Shown here: piece by piece, positions 35,653 to 44,396 of the stretch
Layout: every line of letters begins with the position of its first letter
Numbering within the stretch: position 1 is the stretch's first letter
Assembly: GCA_049585795.1 (NCBI GenBank)
Contig: JBAVAQ010000024.1
Location: 124,001 to 188,000, forward strand
Length of the DNA stretch: 64,000 nucleotides
From: JABDBE01 sp049585795
GTDB taxonomy: Bacteria; Acidobacteriota; Terriglobia; Terriglobales; Acidobacteriaceae
Direction: 5' to 3'
Notes under the pieces: model-generated
Databases searched by the model: none
What the model saw: only the letters and a program-made list of their open reading frames with translations
Told to the model about the DNA's origin: nothing
Position numbers and translations under genes: made by a program

Positions 35653-37104
35653 ATGAAGAGAAGCGGATTGAAGTGGATGTCGATAGCTACGCTGATTTTC
35701 CTTGCTTTGGCGCTCACCAGTTGGGCGCAAAACGATAACAGCCAGAGCGCACCAGCCTCGACCACGGCTGGAACAGCGCCAGACAGTCAAGACAATCCGC
35801 CAGCGCAATCTCCCGACAATCCTCCGCTCTCCGGGCTCGATCAGCCGTCCCTGGGAGCCCGATTTCCGACGCGCAGCTTTCTGGTTCCGGGCGCGCATGT
35901 CAGCGAAGCCCTGGACACGAACGCCGGCGAAACCTCGGGAAACTCTGCCGTTACCGGAGAGACGCGTGCCCTTGGCAGCCTGATGCTGCAGAAGATTGGC
36001 GGCCGCTCTGAGACGGCTCTTGACTACGTCGGCGGAGTTGCATTCTACAGCGGGATCAGCCCCAGCGTCACCCAGATCCAACAGTTCGACGCCGAAGAGA
36101 AGATTCTGTGGCGTAGCGGCGTACTCAGTCTGCGAGACCGGTTCAGCTATCTGCCCGAAGGAACGTTTGGGTTCGGCACATATGGAGAGTCAGGCGCCTA
36201 TAACCTGGGGCTGGGCGGAATTGGATATGTTGGCGGGACTCTGGGGCAAGGATTGGGCGGGCTGTTTGGTCTGGGCGAGTTCGGAAGTCTGGGCCAAGCT
36301 CCGCGCATCGATAACCTGGCAGTCGCGGATGTAGTTCAAAGCCTATCGGCACGTTCGTCGATTACAGCGGCCGGAGGGTACGAAATTGTACACTTCACCG
36401 ACAATACGGCGAACTTCATCGACAGCAACCAGATTACGGCGCAGGTCGGATACGATTATCAACTGAGCCGGCGGAGCCAGGTTGCGTTGATTTACGGATT
36501 CCAGGATTTTCAATATCCCAACATTTCGGGGAGTTCGTTCAACACCCAGGTGGTGAATTTGATGTATGGCTATCGCATTTCCGGACGGATGGACTTCCTG
36601 ATCGGCGCAGGTCCGCAATTCACCTTCATCCATAACTCTCCTCTATTCGGGGGATCGAGTGACCGGATTACAGCGAGCGTTCGTGGGGCATTGAGGTACC
36701 GGTTTCCCCGCACCTCGATTGGAATCTACTTCGATCGCTATGACTCGAGTGGATCCGGATATTTTGCGGGAGCGGTCAGCAACGTGGCGCGCTTTTCGGT
36801 TTCGCGTCCACTGACTCGTTTGTGGAGCGTGACTGCGGACATTGGCTACGCGTATAGCAGCGCCTTGCAGCCGAGTTTGACTGGCCCGCTCCCGGCTTCC
36901 ACTACCTCGTTCCAATATGTGTACGCGGGAGCGGCTGTGCATCGTCCGCTGGGAAGGCACTTCGCTTTGTTTTTCAGTTATCAATACAACGATCTTTGGT
37001 TTAATGGTTCCTCCTGCAATACGGGAGGAGTCTGCGGCTCGTTGCCGCGAAATGTGGCCGCCGTTGGTTTGGATTGGAATCCTCGCCCCATCCGGCTCGA
37101 TTGA
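35653..37104 (+). CDS. Outer-membrane beta-barrel protein of the EPS locus
   Basis: A 483-residue exported protein. A signal peptide (SIATLIFLALALTSWAQ) is followed by a Pro/Asn-rich plug, then from about residue 95 repeated amphipathic strands with alternating hydrophobic and polar residues and aromatic ends. Examples are ALDYVGGVAFYSGI, SQVALIYGFQDFQY, RMDFLIGAGPQFTF, ALRYRFPRTSIGIYFDRY and FALFFSYQYNDLWF. The pattern predicts a barrel of 16 or more strands, similar to the outer-membrane barrels found next to Wza-like proteins in XrtA loci. It is probably the outer-membrane exit pore partner. AGGAA precedes the ATG; the gene starts 11 bases after the export protein stop. Confidence 0.8.
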   Translation: MKRSGLKWMSIATLIFLALALTSWAQNDNSQSAPASTTAGTAPDSQDNPPAQSPDNPPLSGLDQPSLGARFPTRSFLVPGAHVSEALDTNAGETSGNSAVTGETRALGSLMLQKIGGRSETALDYVGGVAFYSGISPSVTQIQQFDAEEKILWRSGVLSLRDRFSYLPEGTFGFGTYGESGAYNLGLGGIGYVGGTLGQGLGGLFGLGEFGSLGQAPRIDNLAVADVVQSLSARSSITAAGGYEIVHFTDNTANFIDSNQITAQVGYDYQLSRRSQVALIYGFQDFQYPNISGSSFNTQVVNLMYGYRISGRMDFLIGAGPQFTFIHNSPLFGGSSDRITASVRGALRYRFPRTSIGIYFDRYDSSGSGYFAGAVSNVARFSVSRPLTRLWSVTADIGYAYSSALQPSLTGPLPASTTSFQYVYAGAAVHRPLGRHFALFFSYQYNDLWFNGSSCNTGGVCGSLPRNVAAVGLDWNPRPIRLD

Positions 37105-37141
37105 TTTAGTTTTGCGTAGATAGTGGGAATAGGACATCGGC

Positions 37142-38704
37142 ATGATTGAAAACCGCGAGTTGAGCATGGACGATTATCTGGCGATGTTGCGGCGGCGTCT
37201 GAAGGTTATTCTCATCCCTGTGCTATTGGCGCCGCTCGCCGGATTCCTGATCTCCTACGCCTTTGCGCCCCGCTATACTTCGCAATCCCTGATCCTGGTG
37301 GAGACGCAAAAGGTTCCGGAAGGCTACGTGCAGCCTGTGGTCACCGAGGACATTGTGCAACGCATCGCGACCATGGAGCAGCAGGTGCTCAGCCAGGAAC
37401 AATTACAGGGGATGGTCCAACGTCTTGGCTTAGCAAAAGGCAGGAGCATCGAAGAGGCGATTGACGAAATACGGGAACAGGTGCGGAAGAATCCGTTGAT
37501 CGAATGGGTATCTCCCGATGCCGCTGCGCTTAAGCAACACCGCCCCGGACAAAACGACATCCCGGGCTTCTATGTCAACTACACGGCGAGCAATCCTCAG
37601 GAAGCGCAACAGATTTGCACCGAGCTGACCTCCATGCTGCTCGCCGAGAACCTGAAAACCCGCGAGCAGGTAGCGCAGAGTACGACGGATTTCCTTGCCC
37701 GGCAGGTCGATTTGGCGAAGCACGATCTGGACAACCAAGATGCCAAGATGGCCGCTTTCAAGAAACAGTATATGGGTCAGTTGCCGGGCGACGAAGAGAA
37801 CACCATGAAGCTGCTGGCGGGATTGAATTCGCAACTCGATGCCTATACCCAGGCGTTGAATCGCGCCGAGCAGGATCGGGCGTATGCGCAATCGTTGCTG
37901 TCGCAGCAGTTGGCAGCGTGGAGTTCGTCGCAGACCTCGATGAATCCAGAGAACCTGCAGAAGCAATTGGCCGATCTGCAAACTCAACTGATTAGTTTGC
38001 AGGCCCGCTATACCGATGACCATCCCGATGTGGTGAAGACCAAGAGTGACATCGCGGAACTAAAACGCAAGCTAAACGAAATGAATTCTGCGAGCCCGCC
38101 GGCAACTGGAAGCACGGAAAAGGGAAGCGCATCGGAACCGGCGGAAATCAAGCAATTGCGGCTGCAAATTCATCAGTACGACGAGTCCATTGCTCAGGCT
38201 ACGCGCGAACAGAAACTGCTGCAGGATCAGATCAAGACCTATCAGGGCCGGCTCTCGCTCAGTCCCGGCGTCGAAGAACAGTACAAGGCTTTGATGCGGG
38301 ACTACGACACGGCGCAGAAGTTCTACAATGATTTGCTCGCCAAGAAGAATGAATCGGAAATGCAAACCGATATGGAGCGCCGGCAGCAGGGCGAGCAAAT
38401 GAGCCTGCTGAATCCCGCCAATCCTCCCGACTCGCCCAGTTTCCCCAATCGTTTGTTATTCGCCGGTGGAGGCTTGGCGGCTGGGCTAACGTTTGGACTG
38501 GGCCTGGCAATCTGGCTGGAAGCGCGGGACAAGACAATTCGAGACGAGCGCGACGTGCTGGCATCACTGGAGATGCCCATGCTTGTATCGGTCCCGTGGA
38601 TCGACGACAAGGCATTCAAGCGAAACGGTTATCAAAAGCCACGCAGCGATGCGAAGGGAGCTCTCGAGGAAGCAAAGCAAGAGACGGTAGAGGTTAAGAG
38701 CTGA
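37142..38704 (+). CDS. Polysaccharide chain-length determinant (Wzz/GumC type)
   Basis: A 520-residue inner-membrane protein that sets polymer length and links the Wzy step to export. The N-terminal Wzz domain has a first membrane helix at about 22-42 and the periplasmic PRYTSQSLILVETQKVPEGY. A long helical coiled-coil region (about 175-400) is rich in Gln, Lys, Glu and Leu, and a second helix lies at about 437-458 before a short cytoplasmic tail. There is no fused kinase domain. The BY-kinase is a separate gene two positions downstream. The gene is overlapped by the ExeA-like ATPase through TGATG. Confidence 0.92.
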   Translation: MIENRELSMDDYLAMLRRRLKVILIPVLLAPLAGFLISYAFAPRYTSQSLILVETQKVPEGYVQPVVTEDIVQRIATMEQQVLSQEQLQGMVQRLGLAKGRSIEEAIDEIREQVRKNPLIEWVSPDAAALKQHRPGQNDIPGFYVNYTASNPQEAQQICTELTSMLLAENLKTREQVAQSTTDFLARQVDLAKHDLDNQDAKMAAFKKQYMGQLPGDEENTMKLLAGLNSQLDAYTQALNRAEQDRAYAQSLLSQQLAAWSSSQTSMNPENLQKQLADLQTQLISLQARYTDDHPDVVKTKSDIAELKRKLNEMNSASPPATGSTEKGSASEPAEIKQLRLQIHQYDESIAQATREQKLLQDQIKTYQGRLSLSPGVEEQYKALMRDYDTAQKFYNDLLAKKNESEMQTDMERRQQGEQMSLLNPANPPDSPSFPNRLLFAGGGLAAGLTFGLGLAIWLEARDKTIRDERDVLASLEMPMLVSVPWIDDKAFKRNGYQKPRSDAKGALEEAKQETVEVKS

Positions 38705-39672
38705 TGTACAAGGATTTTTTTGGACTAAAGGCCAATCCGTTCAACGTTAACCCAGATCCGCGTTACTTGTTTTTAACGCGGCACACCGAAGAGGCCCTGG
38801 CGTGCCTTACCTATGGTATCCAGAGCCGCAAGGGATTTGTGTTGCTGACGGGCGAGGTGGGTACGGGCAAGACCACGCTGCTCAACAAACTGATGGAATG
38901 GCTGCGGGTGCAGCAGGTGGCGACGGCTTTCATCTTCAACTCGCAGATGAATGTGCCGCAGTTCCTGGAATATATGATGGCGGATTTTGGCATTCCCTGC
39001 GATTCCAGGTCGAAGAGCCAAATCCTGCTGAAGTTGTACAACTGGCTGTTGGATCGCTACCGAGCGGGTGAAACCGCGGTGCTGATCGTGGATGAGGCGC
39101 AGAATCTTTCGGACGAGGTGCTGGAAGAAATCCGCCTGATGACGAACCTGGAGACTTTCACCGAAAAGTTGCTGCAGATCGTGGTCGTAGGACAACCAGA
39201 GCTGGAACAAAAGCTCAAGCAGCCGAATCTGCGGCAACTGCGGCAGCGGCTGACTCTGCGCGCCAAGACGCATCCGCTCACACTTGAAGAAACCAGGGCC
39301 TATGTGGCCCAGCGGCTGCGGATCGCGGGATCGAACGGGCAACAGATATTCGATCCGGAAGCCTTGGCGGTCATCCATCGCTACTCGGCGGGGATTCCAC
39401 GCGTGGTGAACCTGATTTGCGAGCATTGTCTGGTCAGCGCTTTCGTGGATCACCAAAAAGTGATCGCGAGCAGCGTGGTGGAGGCCGTGGCTCGCGATTT
39501 TGATTTGGGCGAAACCAGCATCTCCAACAAAGCAACAACCGCGCAGCCCACCGTGCTCACAACCCCGTCGGGAGAAAAGCTCGATCTGGTCGCCGCACTC
39601 AAGACCTTGGTGACCTTGGCGGACCGGCTGCGAGAGTCGGAACAGGAAGCCGCCAAGGAAAGGAAACTGTGA
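38704..39672 (+). CDS. ExeA-like AAA ATPase of the EPS locus (copy 2)
   Basis: A 322-residue AAA+ ATPase of the XrtA-associated/ExeA type. It starts MYKDFFGLKANPFNVNPDPRYL, with Walker A TGEVGTGKTT (49-58), Walker B VLIVDEAQNL near 125 and NLRQLRQRLT near 180. The C-terminal region (about 265-322) has no recognised domain. In such loci the ATPase is thought to energise assembly of the EPS machine. It is clearly paralogous to copy 1 at 20943-21995. Its ATG overlaps the Wzz stop by one base and its own stop overlaps the kinase start by four (GTGA), so translation is coupled. Confidence 0.9.
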   Translation: MYKDFFGLKANPFNVNPDPRYLFLTRHTEEALACLTYGIQSRKGFVLLTGEVGTGKTTLLNKLMEWLRVQQVATAFIFNSQMNVPQFLEYMMADFGIPCDSRSKSQILLKLYNWLLDRYRAGETAVLIVDEAQNLSDEVLEEIRLMTNLETFTEKLLQIVVVGQPELEQKLKQPNLRQLRQRLTLRAKTHPLTLEETRAYVAQRLRIAGSNGQQIFDPEALAVIHRYSAGIPRVVNLICEHCLVSAFVDHQKVIASSVVEAVARDFDLGETSISNKATTAQPTVLTTPSGEKLDLVAALKTLVTLADRLRESEQEAAKERKL

Positions 39673-40562
39673 GCCGAATTCACGAAGCGCTGAAGCGGGC
39701 GGAGCAAGACCGGGCCGTGGCACAAGCGGGTCATGTTGATTCTGGACAACCTTCGGAGACCCTATCGACGCAGCCTCTGGCGACCAGCGCACCCTCGGTG
39801 ATTTCGACTGTTCCGTCACTTTCAAACCAGCTCACCTATGAAACCTTGTTGTCGCGTTGCATTCCCTGCATCTGGTCGCCCGACACGAAGACCATGCTTT
39901 TCTACAACTCAGAGCAGGGGCCCGGGACGGAAGAGTTTCGCACCTTAAGATCGCGGCTTTACCAGATGCGGGAGAAGCATCCGCTGAAGAAGGTGCTGGT
40001 GACCAGTTCGCTGCCCAAGGAAGGGAAATCGTTTGTGGCGGCGAATCTGGCGCAAGCCATGGTGCGCCAGCACGGCCGCCGCGTTCTGTTGATCGATGGC
40101 GACCTGCGCGCTGCCCGCCTGCATCTTGCCTTGGGAACTGCTTTGACCCCAGGACTGACGGAATATTTGCTGGGTGAAGTGGATGAGTTTGGGATTATGC
40201 AACGGGGCGCGATGGAGAATCTGTTCTTCATCCCCGCCGGCCGTTCAACTTCGCATCCCGCGGAACTGGTGGCGAATGGACGGTTGAAGCTCCTGCTGAG
40301 TCGCGTGGAATCTCTTTTCGATTGGATTGTCATCGACTCACCGCCCGCAGTTCCAGTATCCGACGCAGGGGTGATGGCCAACCACTGTGATGGCGTGCTC
40401 ATGGTCGTGCGCTCAACCGCTACGCCATCCGATATCGCGCGCAAGGCTCGAGCAGAGTTTGATGACAAGCTCCTGCTAGGTGTGGTGCTCAACGGCACGA
40501 AGCAGGACTCCGCCGAGTACAGACGGTATTACGGCGCATATGGCAAAGAGGGTTCGAGGTAG
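39669..40562 (+). CDS. Bacterial tyrosine kinase (BY-kinase, CpsD/CapB type)
   Basis: A 297-residue cytoplasmic kinase that autophosphorylates on tyrosines and controls Wzz-dependent polymerisation. It has the P-loop SSLPKEGKS (Lys120), the Walker A' LLIDGDLRAAR (about 140-150) and Walker B DWIVIDSPP. The C-terminal tyrosine cluster has four residues, Tyr284, Tyr287, Tyr288 and Tyr291. The N-terminal SRIHEALKRAEQDR is the usual XrtA-associated lead. No membrane helix is present: the activator is the neighbouring Wzz protein. Start GTG 39669, with AGGAAA 3 bases upstream and a 4-base overlap with the previous gene. Confidence 0.93.
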   Translation: MSRIHEALKRAEQDRAVAQAGHVDSGQPSETLSTQPLATSAPSVISTVPSLSNQLTYETLLSRCIPCIWSPDTKTMLFYNSEQGPGTEEFRTLRSRLYQMREKHPLKKVLVTSSLPKEGKSFVAANLAQAMVRQHGRRVLLIDGDLRAARLHLALGTALTPGLTEYLLGEVDEFGIMQRGAMENLFFIPAGRSTSHPAELVANGRLKLLLSRVESLFDWIVIDSPPAVPVSDAGVMANHCDGVLMVVRSTATPSDIARKARAEFDDKLLLGVVLNGTKQDSAEYRRYYGAYGKEGSR

Positions 40563-40565
40563 AGG

Positions 40566-41939
40566 TTGATCCGGCTCTTTAATGTTTATTATCCGATTCG
40601 CACGCTGATCCTGCTGGTGGGCGAGGCCCTGATTGTGTGGACTTCGTTCCTGTTGGGGATGGCGTTGCAGCACCGCGAGGATCTCTACGTCGCTCTCAAC
40701 TACGAAGGCGGATACCTGAAGATTCTTGCGGTTACCCTGCTGGTGCTGGTTTTCTCCCATTGGTTTGATCTTTACGACCCCAATCATTTCGATGAAAAAG
40801 GTGAACTCTATTTCCGCTTGCTGCTGGTGCCGGGAATTCTGGCTCTCATGCTGGCCGCCGTGGGATACGTATTCCCGCGTTTTCTGCCGGGTAATAACTC
40901 GGCGCTGGCGGGACTGGTCATTCTGACGGCGGGGATGTTTGGCTGGCGTGGCGCATATAGCTGGCTGGCACAATGGCAGTATTTGCGAGAGCGAGTCTAC
41001 GTGCTGGGCACAGGGGAACGGGCTCAGCGCCTGGTCAACGGCTTGCGCTCGCGCTCGGAAATGGGTATTGAAGTGGTGGGCTGGAGCGGCAACCTGGAAG
41101 GCGCGGTCACTCGCGACTCGGTGGCTTCGCACCTTATGGAGTTGGTCAAGCTGCAGCGGGTACACCGCGTCATTGTCGCCATGCCGGACCGGCGCGGCAC
41201 ACTGCCGGTGCAGGAGTTGCTGCAGTTACGGTTGAGCGGCATCAAGATTGAAGAAGCTACCTCGTGGCTGGAAAGGATGTCGGGGCGAATTGAGGTCGAG
41301 CAGCTTTATCCGAGTTGGTTGATCTTTGCCGAGGGATTCCGCTTCAGCGCCAGCTTACGCATGATGCGGCGATTCCTTTCGACCATCGCGGCGGCGCTGC
41401 TTTTGCTGCTGGTTCTGCCTCTGGTTCCGTTCGTAATTCTGCTGATCAAGTTAGATTCTCGTGGCCCGGTACTCTATCGGCAAAAACGGATGGGCCGCGC
41501 CGGCGCGACTTTTTATTGCTACAAGTTTCGCACCATGCGACGCGACGCCGAAGCCGATACGGGCGCAACCTGGGCAACAGACGATGATCCGCGCATCACC
41601 CGCATCGGAAGAATGCTGCGCGCCGCGCGATTGGATGAGATTCCCCAACTGTGGTGCGTTCTGAAAGGAGACATGGCGTTTGTGGGGCCACGTCCAGAGC
41701 GTCCGGAATTCGTCGAATGGTTGAGCCGCGAGATTCCGTACTACCCTGTGCGGCTTGCAGTGCGCCCCGGAATCACCGGCTGGGCGCAGGTTCGATATAA
41801 GTATGGCAACACCCTGGCAGATGCGCGGGAAAAGCTACAGTACGATCTTTACTACATCAAGAATGGATCTCTGGGGCTGGATCTGCTGATCATGTTCGAA
41901 ACCATCAAGATCGTCACGCTCGGCCGGGGCGCGCAATGA
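40566..41939 (+). CDS. Polyprenyl-phosphate sugar phosphotransferase (initiating, EpsB/WbaP type)
   Basis: A 457-residue inner-membrane enzyme that transfers a sugar phosphate from a UDP-sugar to undecaprenyl phosphate, starting EPS repeat-unit synthesis. The N-terminal part has four or five helices. The cytosolic CoA-binding-like domain follows (YVLGTGERAQRLVNGL, VIVAMPDRR). The C-terminal bacterial sugar transferase domain comes after a helix near 280, with PVLYRQKRMG, FYCYKFRTM, LRAARLDEIPQLW, KGDMAFVGPRPERP and RPGITGWAQVRY. The start is TTG 40566, preceded directly by GAGGTAGAGG. The next gene overlaps by 4 bases. The sugar added cannot be deduced. Confidence 0.93.
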   Translation: MIRLFNVYYPIRTLILLVGEALIVWTSFLLGMALQHREDLYVALNYEGGYLKILAVTLLVLVFSHWFDLYDPNHFDEKGELYFRLLLVPGILALMLAAVGYVFPRFLPGNNSALAGLVILTAGMFGWRGAYSWLAQWQYLRERVYVLGTGERAQRLVNGLRSRSEMGIEVVGWSGNLEGAVTRDSVASHLMELVKLQRVHRVIVAMPDRRGTLPVQELLQLRLSGIKIEEATSWLERMSGRIEVEQLYPSWLIFAEGFRFSASLRMMRRFLSTIAAALLLLLVLPLVPFVILLIKLDSRGPVLYRQKRMGRAGATFYCYKFRTMRRDAEADTGATWATDDDPRITRIGRMLRAARLDEIPQLWCVLKGDMAFVGPRPERPEFVEWLSREIPYYPVRLAVRPGITGWAQVRYKYGNTLADAREKLQYDLYYIKNGSLGLDLLIMFETIKIVTLGRGAQ

Positions 41940-43069
41940 CCCGGATGTTTTGGACTTCAACCTTCTGGGGATCGGCTGCCGTCATCGCCTATACATACTT
42001 CGGCTATCCAGGCTGGCTCTGGTTGCGAAGCCATTGGCGACCCAAGGAGGTCCAGCGAGCTCCGTACTCGCCGTTCGTTTCCGTGGTCATGGTGGTCTGC
42101 AATGAGGAGCAGGTGCTGCAGCGAAAGCTGGAGAATCTTCTGGCCCTGGACTATCCAGCGGAACTGATGCAGTTGGTCGTGGTATCGGACGGATCGACGG
42201 ACGGCACCGAAGCGATTCTGCATGAATACGCCAGCAATCCTCGTGTGAACGTCGTGTTGAATCAACTGCCGCGAGGGAAAGCTTCCGGACTCAACGATGC
42301 TTTTGAACTCTCCCAGGGTGAATTCGTCGTTTTCACCGATGCACGCCAGGAAGTCGAGCCCGGCGCATTACGCCTGTTGCTGGAGAATTTTGCCGACCCG
42401 CAGGTTGGTTGCGCCAGCGGGGAGTTGATGCTGGGCGATCCGAAGAGCGGGGAGAGCAGCGAAGGCCTTGGGATTTACTGGAGAGTCGAGAAACGAATCC
42501 GCGAACTGGAAGCGGCTTCGGGATCGGTAGTCGGTGCTACGGGAGCGTTCTACTCGATACGTCGAAACTTGCTGGTGCCGCTTCAACCGGAAACAATTCT
42601 GGACGATGTTTATCTGCCCATGCAAGTGGCGCGGCAAGGATTTCGAATCGTGTTTGATCCCCGAGCCCGGGCCTGGGACGGCGATCTCGGATCCGAGCGC
42701 GAGTTTGCGCGAAAGGTTAGAACGCTAAGCGGTAATTACCAATTGCTACTGCTGGCTCCGTGGCTCTTGACGCGCGCCAATCCGATTCGTTTCGAGTTCA
42801 TCAGCCACAAGTTGCTGAGGTTAATCGTGCCCTTCGCGCTGGCCTGCATGATGGTGGCGTCGCTGCTTCTCCGCGCTCCTGTCTACCGGGTTGCGTTGGT
42901 CTTGCAACTTGCTTTTTACGGCTTGAGCTTTCTGGCGATTGCGCAAGTGAAGAAAGGCCTGTTGGCCCGCGCGGCGGACGCGGTGTTTGCCTTCGTTGTG
43001 CTCAATACCGCAGCCCTCATGGCATTCGCCAACTTTGTTACCGGACGTAAACCAGTATGGACTCGGTAG
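41936..43069 (+). CDS. Family 2 glycosyltransferase, membrane-bound
   Basis: A 377-residue processive-type GT2. One helix at about 8-27 precedes the GT-A domain (VSVVMVVCNEEQVL, VVVSDGSTDGT, VFTDARQEVEPGAL with its DxD-like acidic site, and ILDDVYLPMQVARQG). Two or three C-terminal helices follow (about 290-370). The layout resembles cellulose/hyaluronan synthase relatives, but the QxxRW motif is not exact (RKVRTLSGNYQLL). It probably adds one sugar of the EPS unit on the cytosolic face. ATG 41936 overlaps the previous stop (ATGA). Confidence 0.9.
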   Translation: MTRMFWTSTFWGSAAVIAYTYFGYPGWLWLRSHWRPKEVQRAPYSPFVSVVMVVCNEEQVLQRKLENLLALDYPAELMQLVVVSDGSTDGTEAILHEYASNPRVNVVLNQLPRGKASGLNDAFELSQGEFVVFTDARQEVEPGALRLLLENFADPQVGCASGELMLGDPKSGESSEGLGIYWRVEKRIRELEAASGSVVGATGAFYSIRRNLLVPLQPETILDDVYLPMQVARQGFRIVFDPRARAWDGDLGSEREFARKVRTLSGNYQLLLLAPWLLTRANPIRFEFISHKLLRLIVPFALACMMVASLLLRAPVYRVALVLQLAFYGLSFLAIAQVKKGLLARAADAVFAFVVLNTAALMAFANFVTGRKPVWTR

Positions 43070-43121
43070 GAGCTCAGCGCGTGACGGAAATCTTGCCAGG
43101 TGCGAGTTTGGGGAATGCCGG

Positions 43122-44378
43122 TTGAGAATCCTGTGGGTCAAGGCGAACAAGATTCTGCCTACACAGAGCGGCGGCGCCATCCGCTCATACCAAATCCTTC
43201 GTCGATTGGCCTCGCTGCACGAAATCGTCTTTTTCTCTTACTACGACGGACAGCCGGATGCTGAATACGAAAAAGAGCTTGCGCGGCAATTTCCAGGGGC
43301 GGTTTGCCTCTGTACGGGAAAGCGCGGATCCGATTCGTTCACTCGTGGCTTGGACTATCTCACCCGACTCGCCGTACCGATTCCGTATGCGGTGAGCCGA
43401 TTTAAATCGCTTCGGGTTCAGAAAAGGTTGAATGATTGGTTCGACGAGAGCCTCTTTGACGCGGCGGTCTGTGATTTTCTGGACGCGGCGGTGAACTTCC
43501 CAAGCCGCCTCACAACTCCCACCATTCTCCTTCAGCACAACGTAGAGAGTGAGATTTGGCGGCGACATGCTGAGACTGAGCGAAATCCGGCTGCGAAGCT
43601 TTTGTATCGCCTGGAATTCAGGAAGATGCTGAGTTACGAACGAAACGTAGTGAGGAACTTCCATCACATCATCGCGGTTTCAGAACATGATCGACGCCTG
43701 ATGAGCGAATGGACCGACCCATCGCGAATCTCAGTCGTGCCTACGGGTGTTGACCTGCAACAATACCGTCCCGACCCGTCTCCGGGAGCGGTTGAGCCGG
43801 TGGTGCTTTTCGTGGGTGCCATGGATTGGGAACCAAACGTGGATGCGGTCGAGTACTTCTGCCGCGAAATCTGGCCATCGATTCGGGCGAAAGTCCCTGC
43901 AGCGAGATTCCGCATCGTGGGCCGCAACCCCGTCCGCCGAGTGCACAAGCTAGCATCGAGTTCGGTCGAGGTTACTGGGTTGGTGCCTTCCGTCGTCGAT
44001 CATTTGCGCCGGAGCGCGGTTGTGGTCGTGCCGTTGCGCGTGGGAGGCGGGACGCGCCTCAAGATTTACGAAGCTATGGCCACGGGCAAGGCCGTCGTTT
44101 CGACATCGGTTGGAGCGGAGGGTTTAGACGTGCATCCTGGTCAGGATATCGTGCTGGCAGATGATCCGGCCGCTTTCGCGGGAGAGGTCACCATGCTGCT
44201 TCAAGACGTGGAACTGCGGCGCCGCTACGAGCGCGCGGCCGTAGGACTGGCTGCCAAATATGATTGGGCGGCGAGTGGAGACAAGTTTGCCAGGGTGCTG
44301 GAAACGGTGGTCGGATCTGCATCGCAAGAGCGTTCCCGCTATGCTGAGCCTGCCGGCATTGCCCACGTTCGTGGGTGA
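43122..44378 (+). CDS. Family 4 glycosyltransferase (XrtA-associated Stp1 type)
   Basis: A 418-residue GT-B enzyme. The N-terminal RILWVKANKILPTQSGGAIR has the position of the XrtA-associated sugar transferase signature (a leading Gly-rich, Arg-Ser-Tyr loop). The C-terminal part has VLFVGAMDWEPNVDAVEYF, VVPLRVGGGTRLKIYEAMATGKAVVST and EGLDV, the usual donor-binding segment with the E-x7-E type pattern. TTG 43122 is preferred as start because GGGGA lies 9 bases upstream and family sequence begins directly; the frame is open further back into the previous gene. It starts 52 bases after the GT2 gene. Confidence 0.88.
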   Translation: MRILWVKANKILPTQSGGAIRSYQILRRLASLHEIVFFSYYDGQPDAEYEKELARQFPGAVCLCTGKRGSDSFTRGLDYLTRLAVPIPYAVSRFKSLRVQKRLNDWFDESLFDAAVCDFLDAAVNFPSRLTTPTILLQHNVESEIWRRHAETERNPAAKLLYRLEFRKMLSYERNVVRNFHHIIAVSEHDRRLMSEWTDPSRISVVPTGVDLQQYRPDPSPGAVEPVVLFVGAMDWEPNVDAVEYFCREIWPSIRAKVPAARFRIVGRNPVRRVHKLASSSVEVTGLVPSVVDHLRRSAVVVVPLRVGGGTRLKIYEAMATGKAVVSTSVGAEGLDVHPGQDIVLADDPAAFAGEVTMLLQDVELRRRYERAAVGLAAKYDWAASGDKFARVLETVVGSASQERSRYAEPAGIAHVRG

Positions 44379-44396
44379 AGGTGCGAAAGGGAAGCG